Positions 16,172 through 25,369 of a stretch of DNA of 64,000 nt are shown piece by piece. The notes under the pieces were generated by a model that did no database searches, was not told where the DNA came from, and saw nothing but the letters and a program-made list of their open reading frames with translations. Numbering within the stretch: the stretch's first letter is position 1; the number at the start of each line of letters is the position of its first letter. Made by a program: the position numbers and the translations under genes. Source of the DNA: Mongoliibacter ruber (GTDB lineage Bacteria > Bacteroidota > Bacteroidia > Cytophagales > Cyclobacteriaceae); assembly GCF_003003005.1 (NCBI RefSeq), contig NZ_PVTR01000001.1, positions 455,108 through 519,107 of the forward strand, read 5' to 3'.

Positions 16172-17950
16172 ATGACCTTTTTCTCCAAACGTGACTTGTA
16201 TTTCCAGCTTTTTGAAAATCACCAAATCGTCGAATTAACTCAATTCGTCTATTTCAAGGACCATAATAAGGAAACCTTTGAATTTGTATTGGATGCTGCA
16301 GAAAAAATTTCCACAAACCATCTTTATCCTCTGCTGATTGAAATGGACCGGAATGAACCACAACTCATAAATGGCAAAATTAAGGTACATATAGGCATGA
16401 AAGATATCATCCGTCGGTTTGGTGAAGATGGATGGATCAATGCAACTTTTTCATATGAGGAAGGTGGTCAACAGCTACCAAATGTTGTACATCAAGCGGC
16501 AGGATTCATTTTCCAAGCGGCCAACTATTCAGCTTCGGTATTTCCATTTTTGACTACAGGCGCAGCAAATCTTATCCGAAATTTTGGAAGTAGAGAGTTA
16601 ATTGAAAGATTCACTCCAAATATGTATAGTGGCAAATGGCAAGGTACCATGGCCCTGACCGAGCCGGATGCCGGGAGTTCACTTTCGGATTTAAGCACAA
16701 CAGCATTTCCTACTGATAATCAGGGTATTTATAAAATAAAAGGACAAAAGATATATATTTCTTGTGGTGATCATGACGCATGTGAAAACATCATTCATTT
16801 GATGCTTGCCCGAATAGAAGGTGCGCCCTTAGGTACAAAAGGTATTTCTTTGTTTGTGGTTCCACAAAAACGTGTCCCAAGCTGTAAAGACAATGACGTA
16901 CTCACACAAGGCATTTACCATAAAATGGGTTACAAAGGAGCTCCCATTGCTCATCTGATGATGGGAACAAATGATTCCTGTGAAGGATATCTTGTCGGAG
17001 AGCCGAATAAAGGGCTGACATATATGTTCCAAATGATGAATGAGGCAAGAGTAGGTGTTGGTATGAATGCTTGCGCTATCGGTACAGCTGCTTATTATGC
17101 TTCTCTGGCTTATGCAAAAGAACGTCCACAAGGTCGGAAACTTACGGATAAAGACCCTTCTATGCCTCAAGTGCCCATCATAGAACATGCTGATGTTAAG
17201 AGAATGCTTCTTTTTCAAAAGTCAGTAACAGAAGGAGCATTGTCTCTCCTCCTCTATTGCTCAAAACTCAGCGATCTCATTCATGTAAAAAATCAGCAAG
17301 AAAAAGAAGACTTAAGCTTGCTATTGGACCTTTTGACTCCAATAGCTAAAACTTATCCTTCCGAAATGGGCTGTTTGTCTACCTCTGCTGCAGTACAGGT
17401 ACTTGGTGGTGCAGGATATACTACTGACTTTCCTGTAGAGCAATATTATAGAGAAGCCAGGATTCACCCCATTCATGAAGGCACCACAGGTATTCACGGC
17501 ATGGATCTTCTCGGGAGAAAAGTTCTCATAAAAGAAGGAAAAGCGTTAAAATTATTGTTAGGTGAAATAAATAAAACCTTAGAGGAAGCATATTCAATCC
17601 CTTCTCTTTTGGAAAAGGGAAAACAGCTTGGCTTTTACCTGTCTGTCGTTCAAAAAACTTTTGGCTTACTTATCAAAAAATCCTCAACAAATACCGAAGC
17701 ATATTTGGCTGATGCAACTTTGTTTCTGGAAATAATGGGAATTATAGTAATATCATGGCAATGGCTCAAGCAGGGCATTGTAGCCAAGAAAGCTTTGGAT
17801 GAGAATAAGGATCCAAGGGGATTTTACATGGGTAAAATCATGTGCTTGAGATACTTTTTCGAGTACGAACTTGTCAAGGTGGATGGCCTATCCAAAAGAT
17901 TAAATTCCGATGATCAGGTGACTATAGAAATGAAAAAGGAGTGGTTCTGA
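16172..17950 (+). CDS. acyl-CoA dehydrogenase family protein
   Basis: A flavoprotein of 592 residues, the size of the long ACAD branch (DmdC/FadE12-like), rather than the 380-residue classical type. The FAD/substrate segments are visible: TMALTEPDAGSSLSDL near residue 165 and YISCGDHDA near 195. The catalytic-base region reads REARIHPIHEGTTGIHGMDL near residue 430, with Glu in HEGT. The C-terminal extension is helical. Such enzymes oxidise acyl-CoA thioesters, including methylmercaptopropionyl-CoA in DmdC, but the substrate cannot be predicted here. There is no neighbouring beta-oxidation gene. Confidence 0.9.
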   Translation: MTFFSKRDLYFQLFENHQIVELTQFVYFKDHNKETFEFVLDAAEKISTNHLYPLLIEMDRNEPQLINGKIKVHIGMKDIIRRFGEDGWINATFSYEEGGQQLPNVVHQAAGFIFQAANYSASVFPFLTTGAANLIRNFGSRELIERFTPNMYSGKWQGTMALTEPDAGSSLSDLSTTAFPTDNQGIYKIKGQKIYISCGDHDACENIIHLMLARIEGAPLGTKGISLFVVPQKRVPSCKDNDVLTQGIYHKMGYKGAPIAHLMMGTNDSCEGYLVGEPNKGLTYMFQMMNEARVGVGMNACAIGTAAYYASLAYAKERPQGRKLTDKDPSMPQVPIIEHADVKRMLLFQKSVTEGALSLLLYCSKLSDLIHVKNQQEKEDLSLLLDLLTPIAKTYPSEMGCLSTSAAVQVLGGAGYTTDFPVEQYYREARIHPIHEGTTGIHGMDLLGRKVLIKEGKALKLLLGEINKTLEEAYSIPSLLEKGKQLGFYLSVVQKTFGLLIKKSSTNTEAYLADATLFLEIMGIIVISWQWLKQGIVAKKALDENKDPRGFYMGKIMCLRYFFEYELVKVDGLSKRLNSDDQVTIEMKKEWF

Positions 17951-17961
17951 TAAATTGTCTC

Positions 17962-19056
17962 TTATAATTTAAGGCTTTTCACTAACTGGATGAGATTATT
18001 CTTTGCTGTATTCACAAAATCCTTCTGTTGAAAATTCAGGTCAGGCAATATTAAAACATCATCGAATCCTGCATTCAATGCTTCATCGCCAGAGCTGATC
18101 AAAATGCATTTTTTATTGTATTTTTTTGCCATTTGTAACAGCTCAAAACTTCCCTTCCCTCCTTTTGACTGATTGTCAAATTTCCCTTCTCCTGTCAATA
18201 TATAGTCCGCCCACTTCACTTTTTCCTCCATTCCCACTTGACCAAAAAACCAATTTGCCCCCATTTCTATTTCAACAGGGAAAAAGAACGAAAGACCATA
18301 AGCAATACCTCCCGCAGCCCCGAATCCAAGACTATCTTCTATTTTCCTCCCTGTCTTATCAGAAAAGAGGTTAATGAGCTTTTGCGTAGCTGTTTCAAAG
18401 GCTTCAAGTTCTGATTGTTCTATCCCTTTTTGAGGACCAAATACTCGAACTGCTCCTTTATCCCCAAAAAAAGTATTGTCGACGTCACACAGACAAGTGA
18501 ATTTGACATCAAACTTTAGAATTGGTTTTTGTATATGGGCTACTTCTTTCAGAAAAGTATCTGAATAGAAAGGTATTTGTCGTCCATTTTTGTCTAAAAA
18601 CACATAACCCAAAGCCCCTAAAATCCCAAATCCTAAGTCTACAGTTGCAGACCCGCCCAAACCAAGAACAATATGTTTAGCGCCCATTTCAATAGCAGAA
18701 GCTATTAACTCACCTGTACCAAAGGTTGTTGAAATCCATGGCTGTTTTTCATAAGTTTTGAGATGCTTGATTCCCGAAACTGTGGAAACATCCAAAAAGG
18801 CGGTTTCCTTATTTTTATTCAAAAAAAAGTAACCTCTGACCGGCCTTCCCAAAGCGTCGAGACAGAATCTGTTAACTTGGTTTAAGCCCATAGCTTTACC
18901 CAACAAATAACACGTTCCATCTCCCCCATCAGCAATTGGGCAAAGACTTAGATTCGCAACAGGATATTTTTCTATCAGCGTTTTGGCAATAAGCGCTGCG
19001 GCATCTTCCGCTTCTATAGTACCTTTAAATGCATTGGGGGCTATGAGTATATTCAT
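17962..19056 (-). CDS. glycerate kinase (GarK/GlxK type)
   Basis: This enzyme phosphorylates D-glycerate to 2- or 3-phosphoglycerate. The N-terminus MNILIAPNAFKGTIEAEDAA and the motifs PIADGGDGT, IVLGLGGSATVDLG and ILTGEGKFDNQS are typical of glycerate kinase family 1. At 364 residues it has the family length. It starts 4 nt after the AGCS symporter gene stop on the same strand, which suggests a joint operon. A glyoxylate- or sugar-acid pathway link is possible, but no such enzymes are next to it. Confidence 0.93.
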   Translation of the reverse strand: MNILIAPNAFKGTIEAEDAAALIAKTLIEKYPVANLSLCPIADGGDGTCYLLGKAMGLNQVNRFCLDALGRPVRGYFFLNKNKETAFLDVSTVSGIKHLKTYEKQPWISTTFGTGELIASAIEMGAKHIVLGLGGSATVDLGFGILGALGYVFLDKNGRQIPFYSDTFLKEVAHIQKPILKFDVKFTCLCDVDNTFFGDKGAVRVFGPQKGIEQSELEAFETATQKLINLFSDKTGRKIEDSLGFGAAGGIAYGLSFFFPVEIEMGANWFFGQVGMEEKVKWADYILTGEGKFDNQSKGGKGSFELLQMAKKYNKKCILISSGDEALNAGFDDVLILPDLNFQQKDFVNTAKNNLIQLVKSLKL

Positions 19057-19060
19057 TGTA

Positions 19061-20413
19061 TTAGGACTTACCTTTCATCCTTTCAAAATAATCTAAGGTC
19101 GCAGCTTTTACTTTTGGTGCAAGATAAATCGTCGAAATCATTGTCGGAATAGCCATAATAGCATACATTCCATCAATAAAACTTACGACTACTTCCAAAG
19201 AGGCTACAGCTCCAGCCACTATTGTCACCAAATAAAAGTAGTTGTAATAATCTGCTTTTTTGGAACCAAAAAGATAATTGAAGCACTTGTGACCATAATA
19301 AGAGTAAGTAAACATAGTCGAAAGCGCAAAAACCAAAACAGCCAACATTAAGAGGTATTTCCCAAGTCCTGGCAGTGCCATTTCAAAGGCTGAAAGTGTA
19401 AGCCTTACACCATCATTCTCGGTTGATTCCCAAACTCCGGTAAGTAAAATCACCAATGCGGTCAAGGTACAAACTACAACTGTGTCTATAAATGGACCTA
19501 ACATGGCAATCAAGCCTTCTCTTACAGGTTCATTGTTTTTGGAAGCACCATGAACCATAGGTGCTGTACCTATGCCTGCTTCATTCGAGAATGCCGCTCT
19601 ACGCGCTCCAATCACTATTACAGCACCTACTGCACCGCCCATGGCAGCCTCTCCAGTGAAGGCATCCTTCACAATCAACCAAAGCATATCCGGTACATCA
19701 CCTATGTATTTGAACATAATGATGACGACCGTAACAAAGTACAATGCAACCATAAATGGAACCAATCTCGACGCAACCAATGCTATTCTTTTGATTCCAC
19801 CCAATATCACCACCGCAACAATCAACATCATGGATATACCTAGAATCCACTTTGTCCCCTCTCCTGTATCAAGCCCATAAGGCACCAACAAAACTGATCT
19901 TAAAACAGCTGTAAGCTGATTAGCCTGGAAAATCGCCAAAAGTCCCAAAACACCTGCAACTGAAAACAAAATTGCAAGGGGTTTCCATTTCTTCCCCATT
20001 CCTTCTTCTATCACATACATTGGACCACCCTGAACTTCTCCAGAGTCATCTTTTCCCCTGTACATAATGGCCAAACTACAGGAAAAGTACTTCGTTGCCA
20101 TACCCACAAAAGCTGACATCCACATCCAAAAAATAGCGCCTGGTCCCCCCATATTGATTGCAATGGCAACACCACTGATATTTCCCAAACCTACGGTAGC
20201 CGCGATGGCAGCAGATAAGGCTTGTCTTGAGCTGATTTGACCAGGTAGCTTCTGATCATCGTATTTGCCACTTACCAGTGAGATCGCATGTCCGAGGCGA
20301 CGAAAAGGAATAAATCCAGAATAAACAAAAAGGATAAATCCTCCTCCCATCAACAAAATAAGCATTGGGGTATCCCAAATCCAATTACTGAAATCAACTA
20401 TAAATTCTCCCAT
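19061..20413 (-). CDS. sodium:amino acid symporter, AGCS family
   Basis: A 450-residue integral membrane protein of the alanine or glycine:cation symporter family, with about ten hydrophobic segments. Signature stretches are AAIAATVGLGNISGVAIAI, GGPGAIFWMW and RRAAFSNEAGIGTAPMVHGA, all well conserved. It imports alanine or glycine with sodium. The ATG at 20413 precedes an acidic first helix. It is upstream of and close to the glycerate kinase gene. Confidence 0.94.
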   Translation of the reverse strand: MGEFIVDFSNWIWDTPMLILLMGGGFILFVYSGFIPFRRLGHAISLVSGKYDDQKLPGQISSRQALSAAIAATVGLGNISGVAIAINMGGPGAIFWMWMSAFVGMATKYFSCSLAIMYRGKDDSGEVQGGPMYVIEEGMGKKWKPLAILFSVAGVLGLLAIFQANQLTAVLRSVLLVPYGLDTGEGTKWILGISMMLIVAVVILGGIKRIALVASRLVPFMVALYFVTVVIIMFKYIGDVPDMLWLIVKDAFTGEAAMGGAVGAVIVIGARRAAFSNEAGIGTAPMVHGASKNNEPVREGLIAMLGPFIDTVVVCTLTALVILLTGVWESTENDGVRLTLSAFEMALPGLGKYLLMLAVLVFALSTMFTYSYYGHKCFNYLFGSKKADYYNYFYLVTIVAGAVASLEVVVSFIDGMYAIMAIPTMISTIYLAPKVKAATLDYFERMKGKS

Positions 20414-20543
20414 TAAATATTTTGATTAAATGGCCATATTAATGGCATTTTTTTGAAAAGACAAGTAAGCCTTAGAAATATGTATATATAGTTTAATTGA
20501 TCAGTGGCATGATTGCGGATAATCATTTTATCCATCAACCAAA

Positions 20544-20578
20544 AAAAGTGATCCTCCAATGGCTGATCACTTTTTCTT
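20544..20578 (-). terminator. intrinsic terminator downstream of the GH20 gene
   Basis: Arms AAAAAGTGATC and GATCACTTTTT form an 11-bp hairpin; the minus strand then has seven T. It follows the hexosaminidase stop by about 55 nt. The plus strand also has a short T run. Confidence 0.82.
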
Positions 20579-20631
20579 AAATAGTCAATAATTCTTTTGT
20601 AATTCTAAGGTATTTAAGTTCAATAAATTCG

Positions 20632-22233
20632 TCATTCCCAATCAACTTTTGGGGACTTATAAAAATTGATCCCCTCAGTCTCCCATCGTTTACCGTGAAA
20701 TTTTACTCTCCTTGAAAAACTTTCCCAATCTCTCTTCTCTTTTGGTGACCAAGCTACTTCAGCAATTGCTGCTAATCTTGGGAAAGTAAGGTACTCTATT
20801 TCACTTCTGTTGGTGACTGTTTCTGTCCACAATGGCGCCTCAACACCTATTACATGCTCTCTTTTGATTTTTTCGTCTAAAGTGGTTGGGTCCCAATTGT
20901 AAGCTTCATCTAATTCGATATATGCCGCCCAACTTAAGCCGATATGCGTTGTGGAGTCATATTTCATATCCAAATACACTTTAGTGGCAGGAGAAATGAG
21001 CACTTTTGCTCCCTGTTCTATAGCCATGACAGCATTTTCCGATTTGGCCCAATATTGAGCCACGGAAGTTGGCAATAACTGTGCATGAGCCACTTCATCC
21101 CAGCCCAAAGTTCTCTTTCCATACTTTGTTACCAAATCCTGCGCTCTTTCTATAAATGGAATGTAATCCTCCATTTCAGTCACATGAGATTCATCACCAC
21201 CTATGTGGAAATAAGGACCTGGCGTAATCTCAGAGATTTCCCTTATGACATCCTCTATGAACTGATATGTTACAGGATTATCTGTGTCCAAGGTGCTAAA
21301 TCCTACTTCAGTACCTGTATAAAGTGGCGTTGGTTGACCTGCCACTCCCATTCTCGTTTGCTCAGTGACAACAGCACCTTTTTCAGGCACCTTGATGCCG
21401 GGATTAAGTTCTCCGTATGCAGCCAAAGCTGAATTGGTATGACCCGGCATATCAATTTCGGGCACAATGGTAATATGTCGCTCTTGAGCATACCTGACGA
21501 TTTCTTTGTAATCTTCTTGTGTGTAATAGCCTCCAGATTCTCCACCCACTTGAGTACTTCCACCTATTTCTGTCAATTTAGGCCATGATTTGATCTCAAT
21601 TCTCCACCCCTGATCATCTGAAAGATGTAAGTGAAGGTGATTGATTTTGTATTGACTGATCTGGTCAATTAAATGCTTGATTTCAGCAACAGGAAAAAAA
21701 TGACGTGCCACATCCATCATCATTCCTCTATATTCATACTCAGGATAATCTTCAACTGAACCTGATGAAATTTTAAACTGGGGATTCGGCCCAAAATCAG
21801 TTCTTTCTACATTCGGAATAAGTTGCAACAATGTCTGTGTTCCCCAAAAAATTCCAGAGGCTGTTTTTCCGGTGACAGTGATTTTCTCCTTCCCTATTTC
21901 CAGTATATACCCTTCATCTGGCAAAGAGGCATTGGGGTTTAGTGAAAGATCTATGACATTATCTATAGCTCCTTCTTCAATTTCTAAATCCAAACTGGTC
22001 AAGGTCTTTAATCTTTGGATTAGAAGCTGAGCTTCATTGGCTAGTTCAGGTTGGAAGGAAAGTTTCGTTTCCGAATTTATTGTAAAAGATCCCTGTGCAT
22101 CAGTCAAAGAAACAGGAATAGGTATAATCGATGATTGACTCATTTTGACATTTTTTCCTGAATCGCAGGAAAAGAGTAAGGCTCCTGAGATAAGTAATAC
22201 AAAGGTTTTACCTATCAAATTTTTAAGTTTCAT
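20632..22233 (-). CDS. GH20 beta-N-acetylhexosaminidase lipoprotein
   Basis: The enzyme removes terminal N-acetylglucosamine or -galactosamine from glycans such as chitin oligomers. Residues 1-23 form a lipoprotein signal with lipobox LLFSC. A GH20b-like N-terminal domain precedes the catalytic barrel beginning at EYRGMMMDVARHFF; the catalytic Asp-Glu pair is in FHIGGDESHV near residue 330. The substrate-binding tryptophan segment RTLGWDEV follows. At 533 residues it is a typical single-domain exohydrolase. It faces the periplasm or outer surface. Confidence 0.94.
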   Translation of the reverse strand: MKLKNLIGKTFVLLISGALLFSCDSGKNVKMSQSSIIPIPVSLTDAQGSFTINSETKLSFQPELANEAQLLIQRLKTLTSLDLEIEEGAIDNVIDLSLNPNASLPDEGYILEIGKEKITVTGKTASGIFWGTQTLLQLIPNVERTDFGPNPQFKISSGSVEDYPEYEYRGMMMDVARHFFPVAEIKHLIDQISQYKINHLHLHLSDDQGWRIEIKSWPKLTEIGGSTQVGGESGGYYTQEDYKEIVRYAQERHITIVPEIDMPGHTNSALAAYGELNPGIKVPEKGAVVTEQTRMGVAGQPTPLYTGTEVGFSTLDTDNPVTYQFIEDVIREISEITPGPYFHIGGDESHVTEMEDYIPFIERAQDLVTKYGKRTLGWDEVAHAQLLPTSVAQYWAKSENAVMAIEQGAKVLISPATKVYLDMKYDSTTHIGLSWAAYIELDEAYNWDPTTLDEKIKREHVIGVEAPLWTETVTNRSEIEYLTFPRLAAIAEVAWSPKEKRDWESFSRRVKFHGKRWETEGINFYKSPKVDWE

Positions 22234-22456
22234 ATGAGGGTAGGTTTTGGGTAAAATAGATAACCAAACTTAATCAATTTTTTTTCAAAAGTATTTACCA
22301 TTCATTTAAAAGTTAACATAAGAGCTTTCTTTTTCCACTTATCCTCATAATTGCCCATTTTTAAGAAAGAGGAATACTAAACATGTGTCCAAGAAGAATT
22401 TTTTAATAAATTAGAAAATTGAAAACACTTGAAAATAGCCAAAAAACATTCAAATA

Positions 22457-23917
22457 ATGAAAAAAGAAGAGTTAACAAAAATCCCAGGGTCAAGGAGGAA
22501 TTTCATTAAAGCATCTGCAACAGCCTTGGCAGGGTTTTATTTTGTACCCCGACATGTATTGGGAGGGCCTGGGTTTATAGCCCCCTCTGACCGGTTAAGG
22601 GTTGCTGGTATCGGTGTCGGAGGAATGGGTGGAAATGATGTCCGTGGCGTCTTTGCAAGTGGTAAAGCTGATTTTGTAGCCCTTTGTGATGTAGATGATA
22701 CAAGAGCCAAGCAGAGTATTGAGGCGCATCCTAAGGCAAAATATTACAGAGATTATCGTGAAATGCTTGATAAGGAGTCTGACAACATTGACGCGGTGAC
22801 GGTTTCTTCACCAGATCATATGCATGCAGTTCAAGCCATGGCAGCCATGAAAATGGGGAAGCATGTCTATGTGCAAAAACCACTTACACATGATATTTAC
22901 GAAGCAAGAGTTCTAACGGAAGGAGCCGATAAATATAAAGTAGTGACTCAGATGGGAAATCAGGGTTCTTCAGGTGATGGGGTTAGAAAAATGGTCGAGT
23001 GGTACAATGCAGGACTAATTGGAGAAGCCACCAAAGTGTATTGTTGGACAGACAGACCTGTTTGGCCTCAAGGAATTCCCTGGCCAGAAACAACTGCAAC
23101 ACCTCCAGCTGATTTGGATTGGAAGCTTTGGTTGGGTACTGCCCCTTACAGGGATTTTGTTCCTAATTTATTGCCTTTCAACTGGAGAGGCTGGTGGGAT
23201 TATGGAACTGGAGCACTTGGGGATATGGCTTGTCATATCATGGAGCCTCCTTTTAGAGTTTTGGGACTTGGCTACCCTGAGTCTGCAGAATGCAGCGTAG
23301 GTTCAGTCTATGTTGGTGAATTCCAAAGGGGTTACTTCCCAGAAAGCTGTCCTCCTTCCTCTCATATTACTTTGAGGTTCAAAAGAGAAGGCAAGGAAGA
23401 CCTACAATTCCACTGGATGGATGGCGGTATACAGCCTGCAAGACCAGAAGAACTAGGCCCAAATGAGGTCATGGGTGATGGCGGAAATGGTGTGATCATT
23501 GAAGGTACCAAAGGAAAAATGATGTGTGGTACTTATGGTAGAGATCCAAAGCTTTTGCCAACTTCGAGAACTAATGACATCAATGTAGCTGAAACTGAAT
23601 ATAGGGTACCTGGAGGGGATAGAGGCCATTATAATAACTGGGTTGATGCATGTATTGCGGGATATGGAAGTGAGGAATACAAGAAATTAAGCTCTCCGTT
23701 TTCGGTAGCAGGTCCTTTGACGGAATCGGTATTGATGGGTAATCTTGCTATCAGAAGTTATGATTATAGAGTCCCTCAAGATGGAAATCCTAATAGATTT
23801 GACTATCCGGGAAGAGGAATTAAGTTAGTCTGGGATGGTCCAAATATGAAAATAACCAATTTTGAACCTGCCAATCAATTTGTCAGACGTGAATATCCTG
23901 AGGGGTACAGTTTATAA
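22457..23917 (+). CDS. Tat-exported Gfo/Idh/MocA family oxidoreductase
   Basis: A 486-residue NAD(P)-dependent oxidoreductase with a twin-arginine signal (SRRNFIKASATALAGFYF) at residues 12-30. The nucleotide-binding Rossmann motif is VAGIGVGGMGGNDV near residue 50, and the typical KPLTHDIYEA segment follows the dinucleotide-binding half (HVYVQKPL). The family acts on sugars, inositols or cofactor-bound glycosides; exported versions in Bacteroidota usually sit in polysaccharide or sugar-acid loci. The nearest carbohydrate gene is GH20, divergently placed. The exact substrate is unknown. Confidence 0.92.
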   Translation: MKKEELTKIPGSRRNFIKASATALAGFYFVPRHVLGGPGFIAPSDRLRVAGIGVGGMGGNDVRGVFASGKADFVALCDVDDTRAKQSIEAHPKAKYYRDYREMLDKESDNIDAVTVSSPDHMHAVQAMAAMKMGKHVYVQKPLTHDIYEARVLTEGADKYKVVTQMGNQGSSGDGVRKMVEWYNAGLIGEATKVYCWTDRPVWPQGIPWPETTATPPADLDWKLWLGTAPYRDFVPNLLPFNWRGWWDYGTGALGDMACHIMEPPFRVLGLGYPESAECSVGSVYVGEFQRGYFPESCPPSSHITLRFKREGKEDLQFHWMDGGIQPARPEELGPNEVMGDGGNGVIIEGTKGKMMCGTYGRDPKLLPTSRTNDINVAETEYRVPGGDRGHYNNWVDACIAGYGSEEYKKLSSPFSVAGPLTESVLMGNLAIRSYDYRVPQDGNPNRFDYPGRGIKLVWDGPNMKITNFEPANQFVRREYPEGYSL

Positions 23918-23930
23918 ATTTAAAAATCCC

Positions 23931-23967
23931 AAAAAACCCGTTGAATTTAAAATTCAACGGGTTTTTT
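23931..23967 (+). terminator. bidirectional intrinsic terminator
   Basis: An 18-bp hairpin with arms AAAAAACCCGTTGAATTT and AAATTCAACGGGTTTTTT and no more than two loop bases, between the convergent oxidoreductase and TolC genes. T runs exist in both directions. Confidence 0.9.
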
Positions 23968-23974
23968 GTTTTAT

Positions 23975-25360
23975 TTATTGTGGGTCAAATCCCAAACCGG
24001 CAGCGTTCAACATTTTAGCGTAGGCAGTTTTCCTTTTTGCTGCCAGTTGGTTGAGTGTCTGCTGTGCTTGAAAAAGACTAACTTCTCGGGCATTGACCAG
24101 GAACAAGGAACTTTCTCCAATCTGGAATCTTGTCATTTCTCCGTCAAGGAGTCTTTGTAACCCTGTAACGTTGTTTGTAAATGTGACCAATTGTTGTTGG
24201 ACAGTTTCAAAATTGAATATTTCGGTTTCCAGTTTATTTCTCAATTGAATAAATTTCAAATCCCTTTGATAATTTTTGAAGTCTAGTCTTGCCTTGGTGA
24301 AACCGAGATTTCCTCTTTCTCTTCTTAAAAATAGAGGTGTAGATACTGTGAGTCCCCATTTATAATCATTTACGAAAAATGAATTCATAGGTACGTCGTT
24401 TATTGATGTGGTAAGGAAATTATAGTCTACTTTCAGAACCGGCTTAAGCATTTCTGCTCTGAAACGTCTTTCAACTTCCAAATTAGCTATATCAAAATCT
24501 GTCAATTGAAGTTCTGGATGACTGACTACATACTCTCTCAATGCATCCACATTGTAATCATAGACAAAAGGATCCAAAACATCTTCAGGAAAAACACCAA
24601 TCAACAATTCCGCTGGCGCTTCATCTGCATCCCAGAGAAAAGTATTCACCATTTGAGTGGATTCAAAGAAATTAATTTCAGCTTGTTGGAATCGATACTG
24701 CCTATCCATGACTTGCGTGTAAGCTTCTACCGTATCAATAGCTGGGAAATCCCCTTGAATAAAGCTCTCTTTGACCATATCAAAGCGCATTTCTGCAAGC
24801 CTTAGTCCTTCCTTGACTACCTGCAAATTGTTGTAATCAGCGGCCCATTGCCAATAGCTATCAGCTGCGTCAAGATAAAGGTCATTGAGAATCAAATCCC
24901 TTTCAGCCCTAGTTGCGTCTCTGTAAATTTGAGCTTGTCTTAAAGCTGCTCGGCGTCTATCAATAAATAGACCTTGACCTATATTGACAGAGGCTCCTAA
25001 AGCGAGCAGTCCGCTATCGGGTACTCTTTGTTCTGGATTCAGAAATGCTCCCCGGTTTTGCTCTCCAATACCTTTCAGCTCAACACCACCCCATGTAGGA
25101 ACCACTACCCCGGCTGTACGACGGTCATAGTAATCTGTATCATTGAATCTCTTGGCATTGACATCCATAAAAGCGACAGGGTCAAATCCACCTCTCGCTG
25201 CCAGAAGCTCTTGGTCTCCAAACCTCAAAGTGACATCTGCCTGTTTGGCAACAGGATGATAATCCCTAACCCATAACATGTATTCCTGATAGGTCAACAA
25301 ATCCTGGGCTTGAGTATTAAAAATAAATCCGAATGCTATTATTGCTAAAATCAGCCGCAT
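23975..25360 (-). CDS. TolC-family outer membrane efflux protein
   Basis: A 461-residue outer-membrane channel of the TolC family with a signal peptide (ILAIIAFGFIFNTQAQ). The body has the long paired-helix pattern (EVVKEGLRLAEMRFDMVKESF; FQAQQTLNQLAAKRKTAY) with two similar halves. It is the last gene of the tetR-ABC-hlyD-tolC unit; 9 nt separate it from hlyD, so it should form the outer exit for that exporter. The cargo is unknown. Confidence 0.9.
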   Translation of the reverse strand: MRLILAIIAFGFIFNTQAQDLLTYQEYMLWVRDYHPVAKQADVTLRFGDQELLAARGGFDPVAFMDVNAKRFNDTDYYDRRTAGVVVPTWGGVELKGIGEQNRGAFLNPEQRVPDSGLLALGASVNIGQGLFIDRRRAALRQAQIYRDATRAERDLILNDLYLDAADSYWQWAADYNNLQVVKEGLRLAEMRFDMVKESFIQGDFPAIDTVEAYTQVMDRQYRFQQAEINFFESTQMVNTFLWDADEAPAELLIGVFPEDVLDPFVYDYNVDALREYVVSHPELQLTDFDIANLEVERRFRAEMLKPVLKVDYNFLTTSINDVPMNSFFVNDYKWGLTVSTPLFLRRERGNLGFTKARLDFKNYQRDLKFIQLRNKLETEIFNFETVQQQLVTFTNNVTGLQRLLDGEMTRFQIGESSLFLVNAREVSLFQAQQTLNQLAAKRKTAYAKMLNAAGLGFDPQ

Positions 25361-25369
25361 GTTTAAATA

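Noticed and set aside
19550..19880. Two plus-strand ORFs opposite the AGCS symporter gene
   Set aside because: Low-complexity T/H/Y-rich translations that mirror the symporter codons; shadows of the real minus-strand gene.
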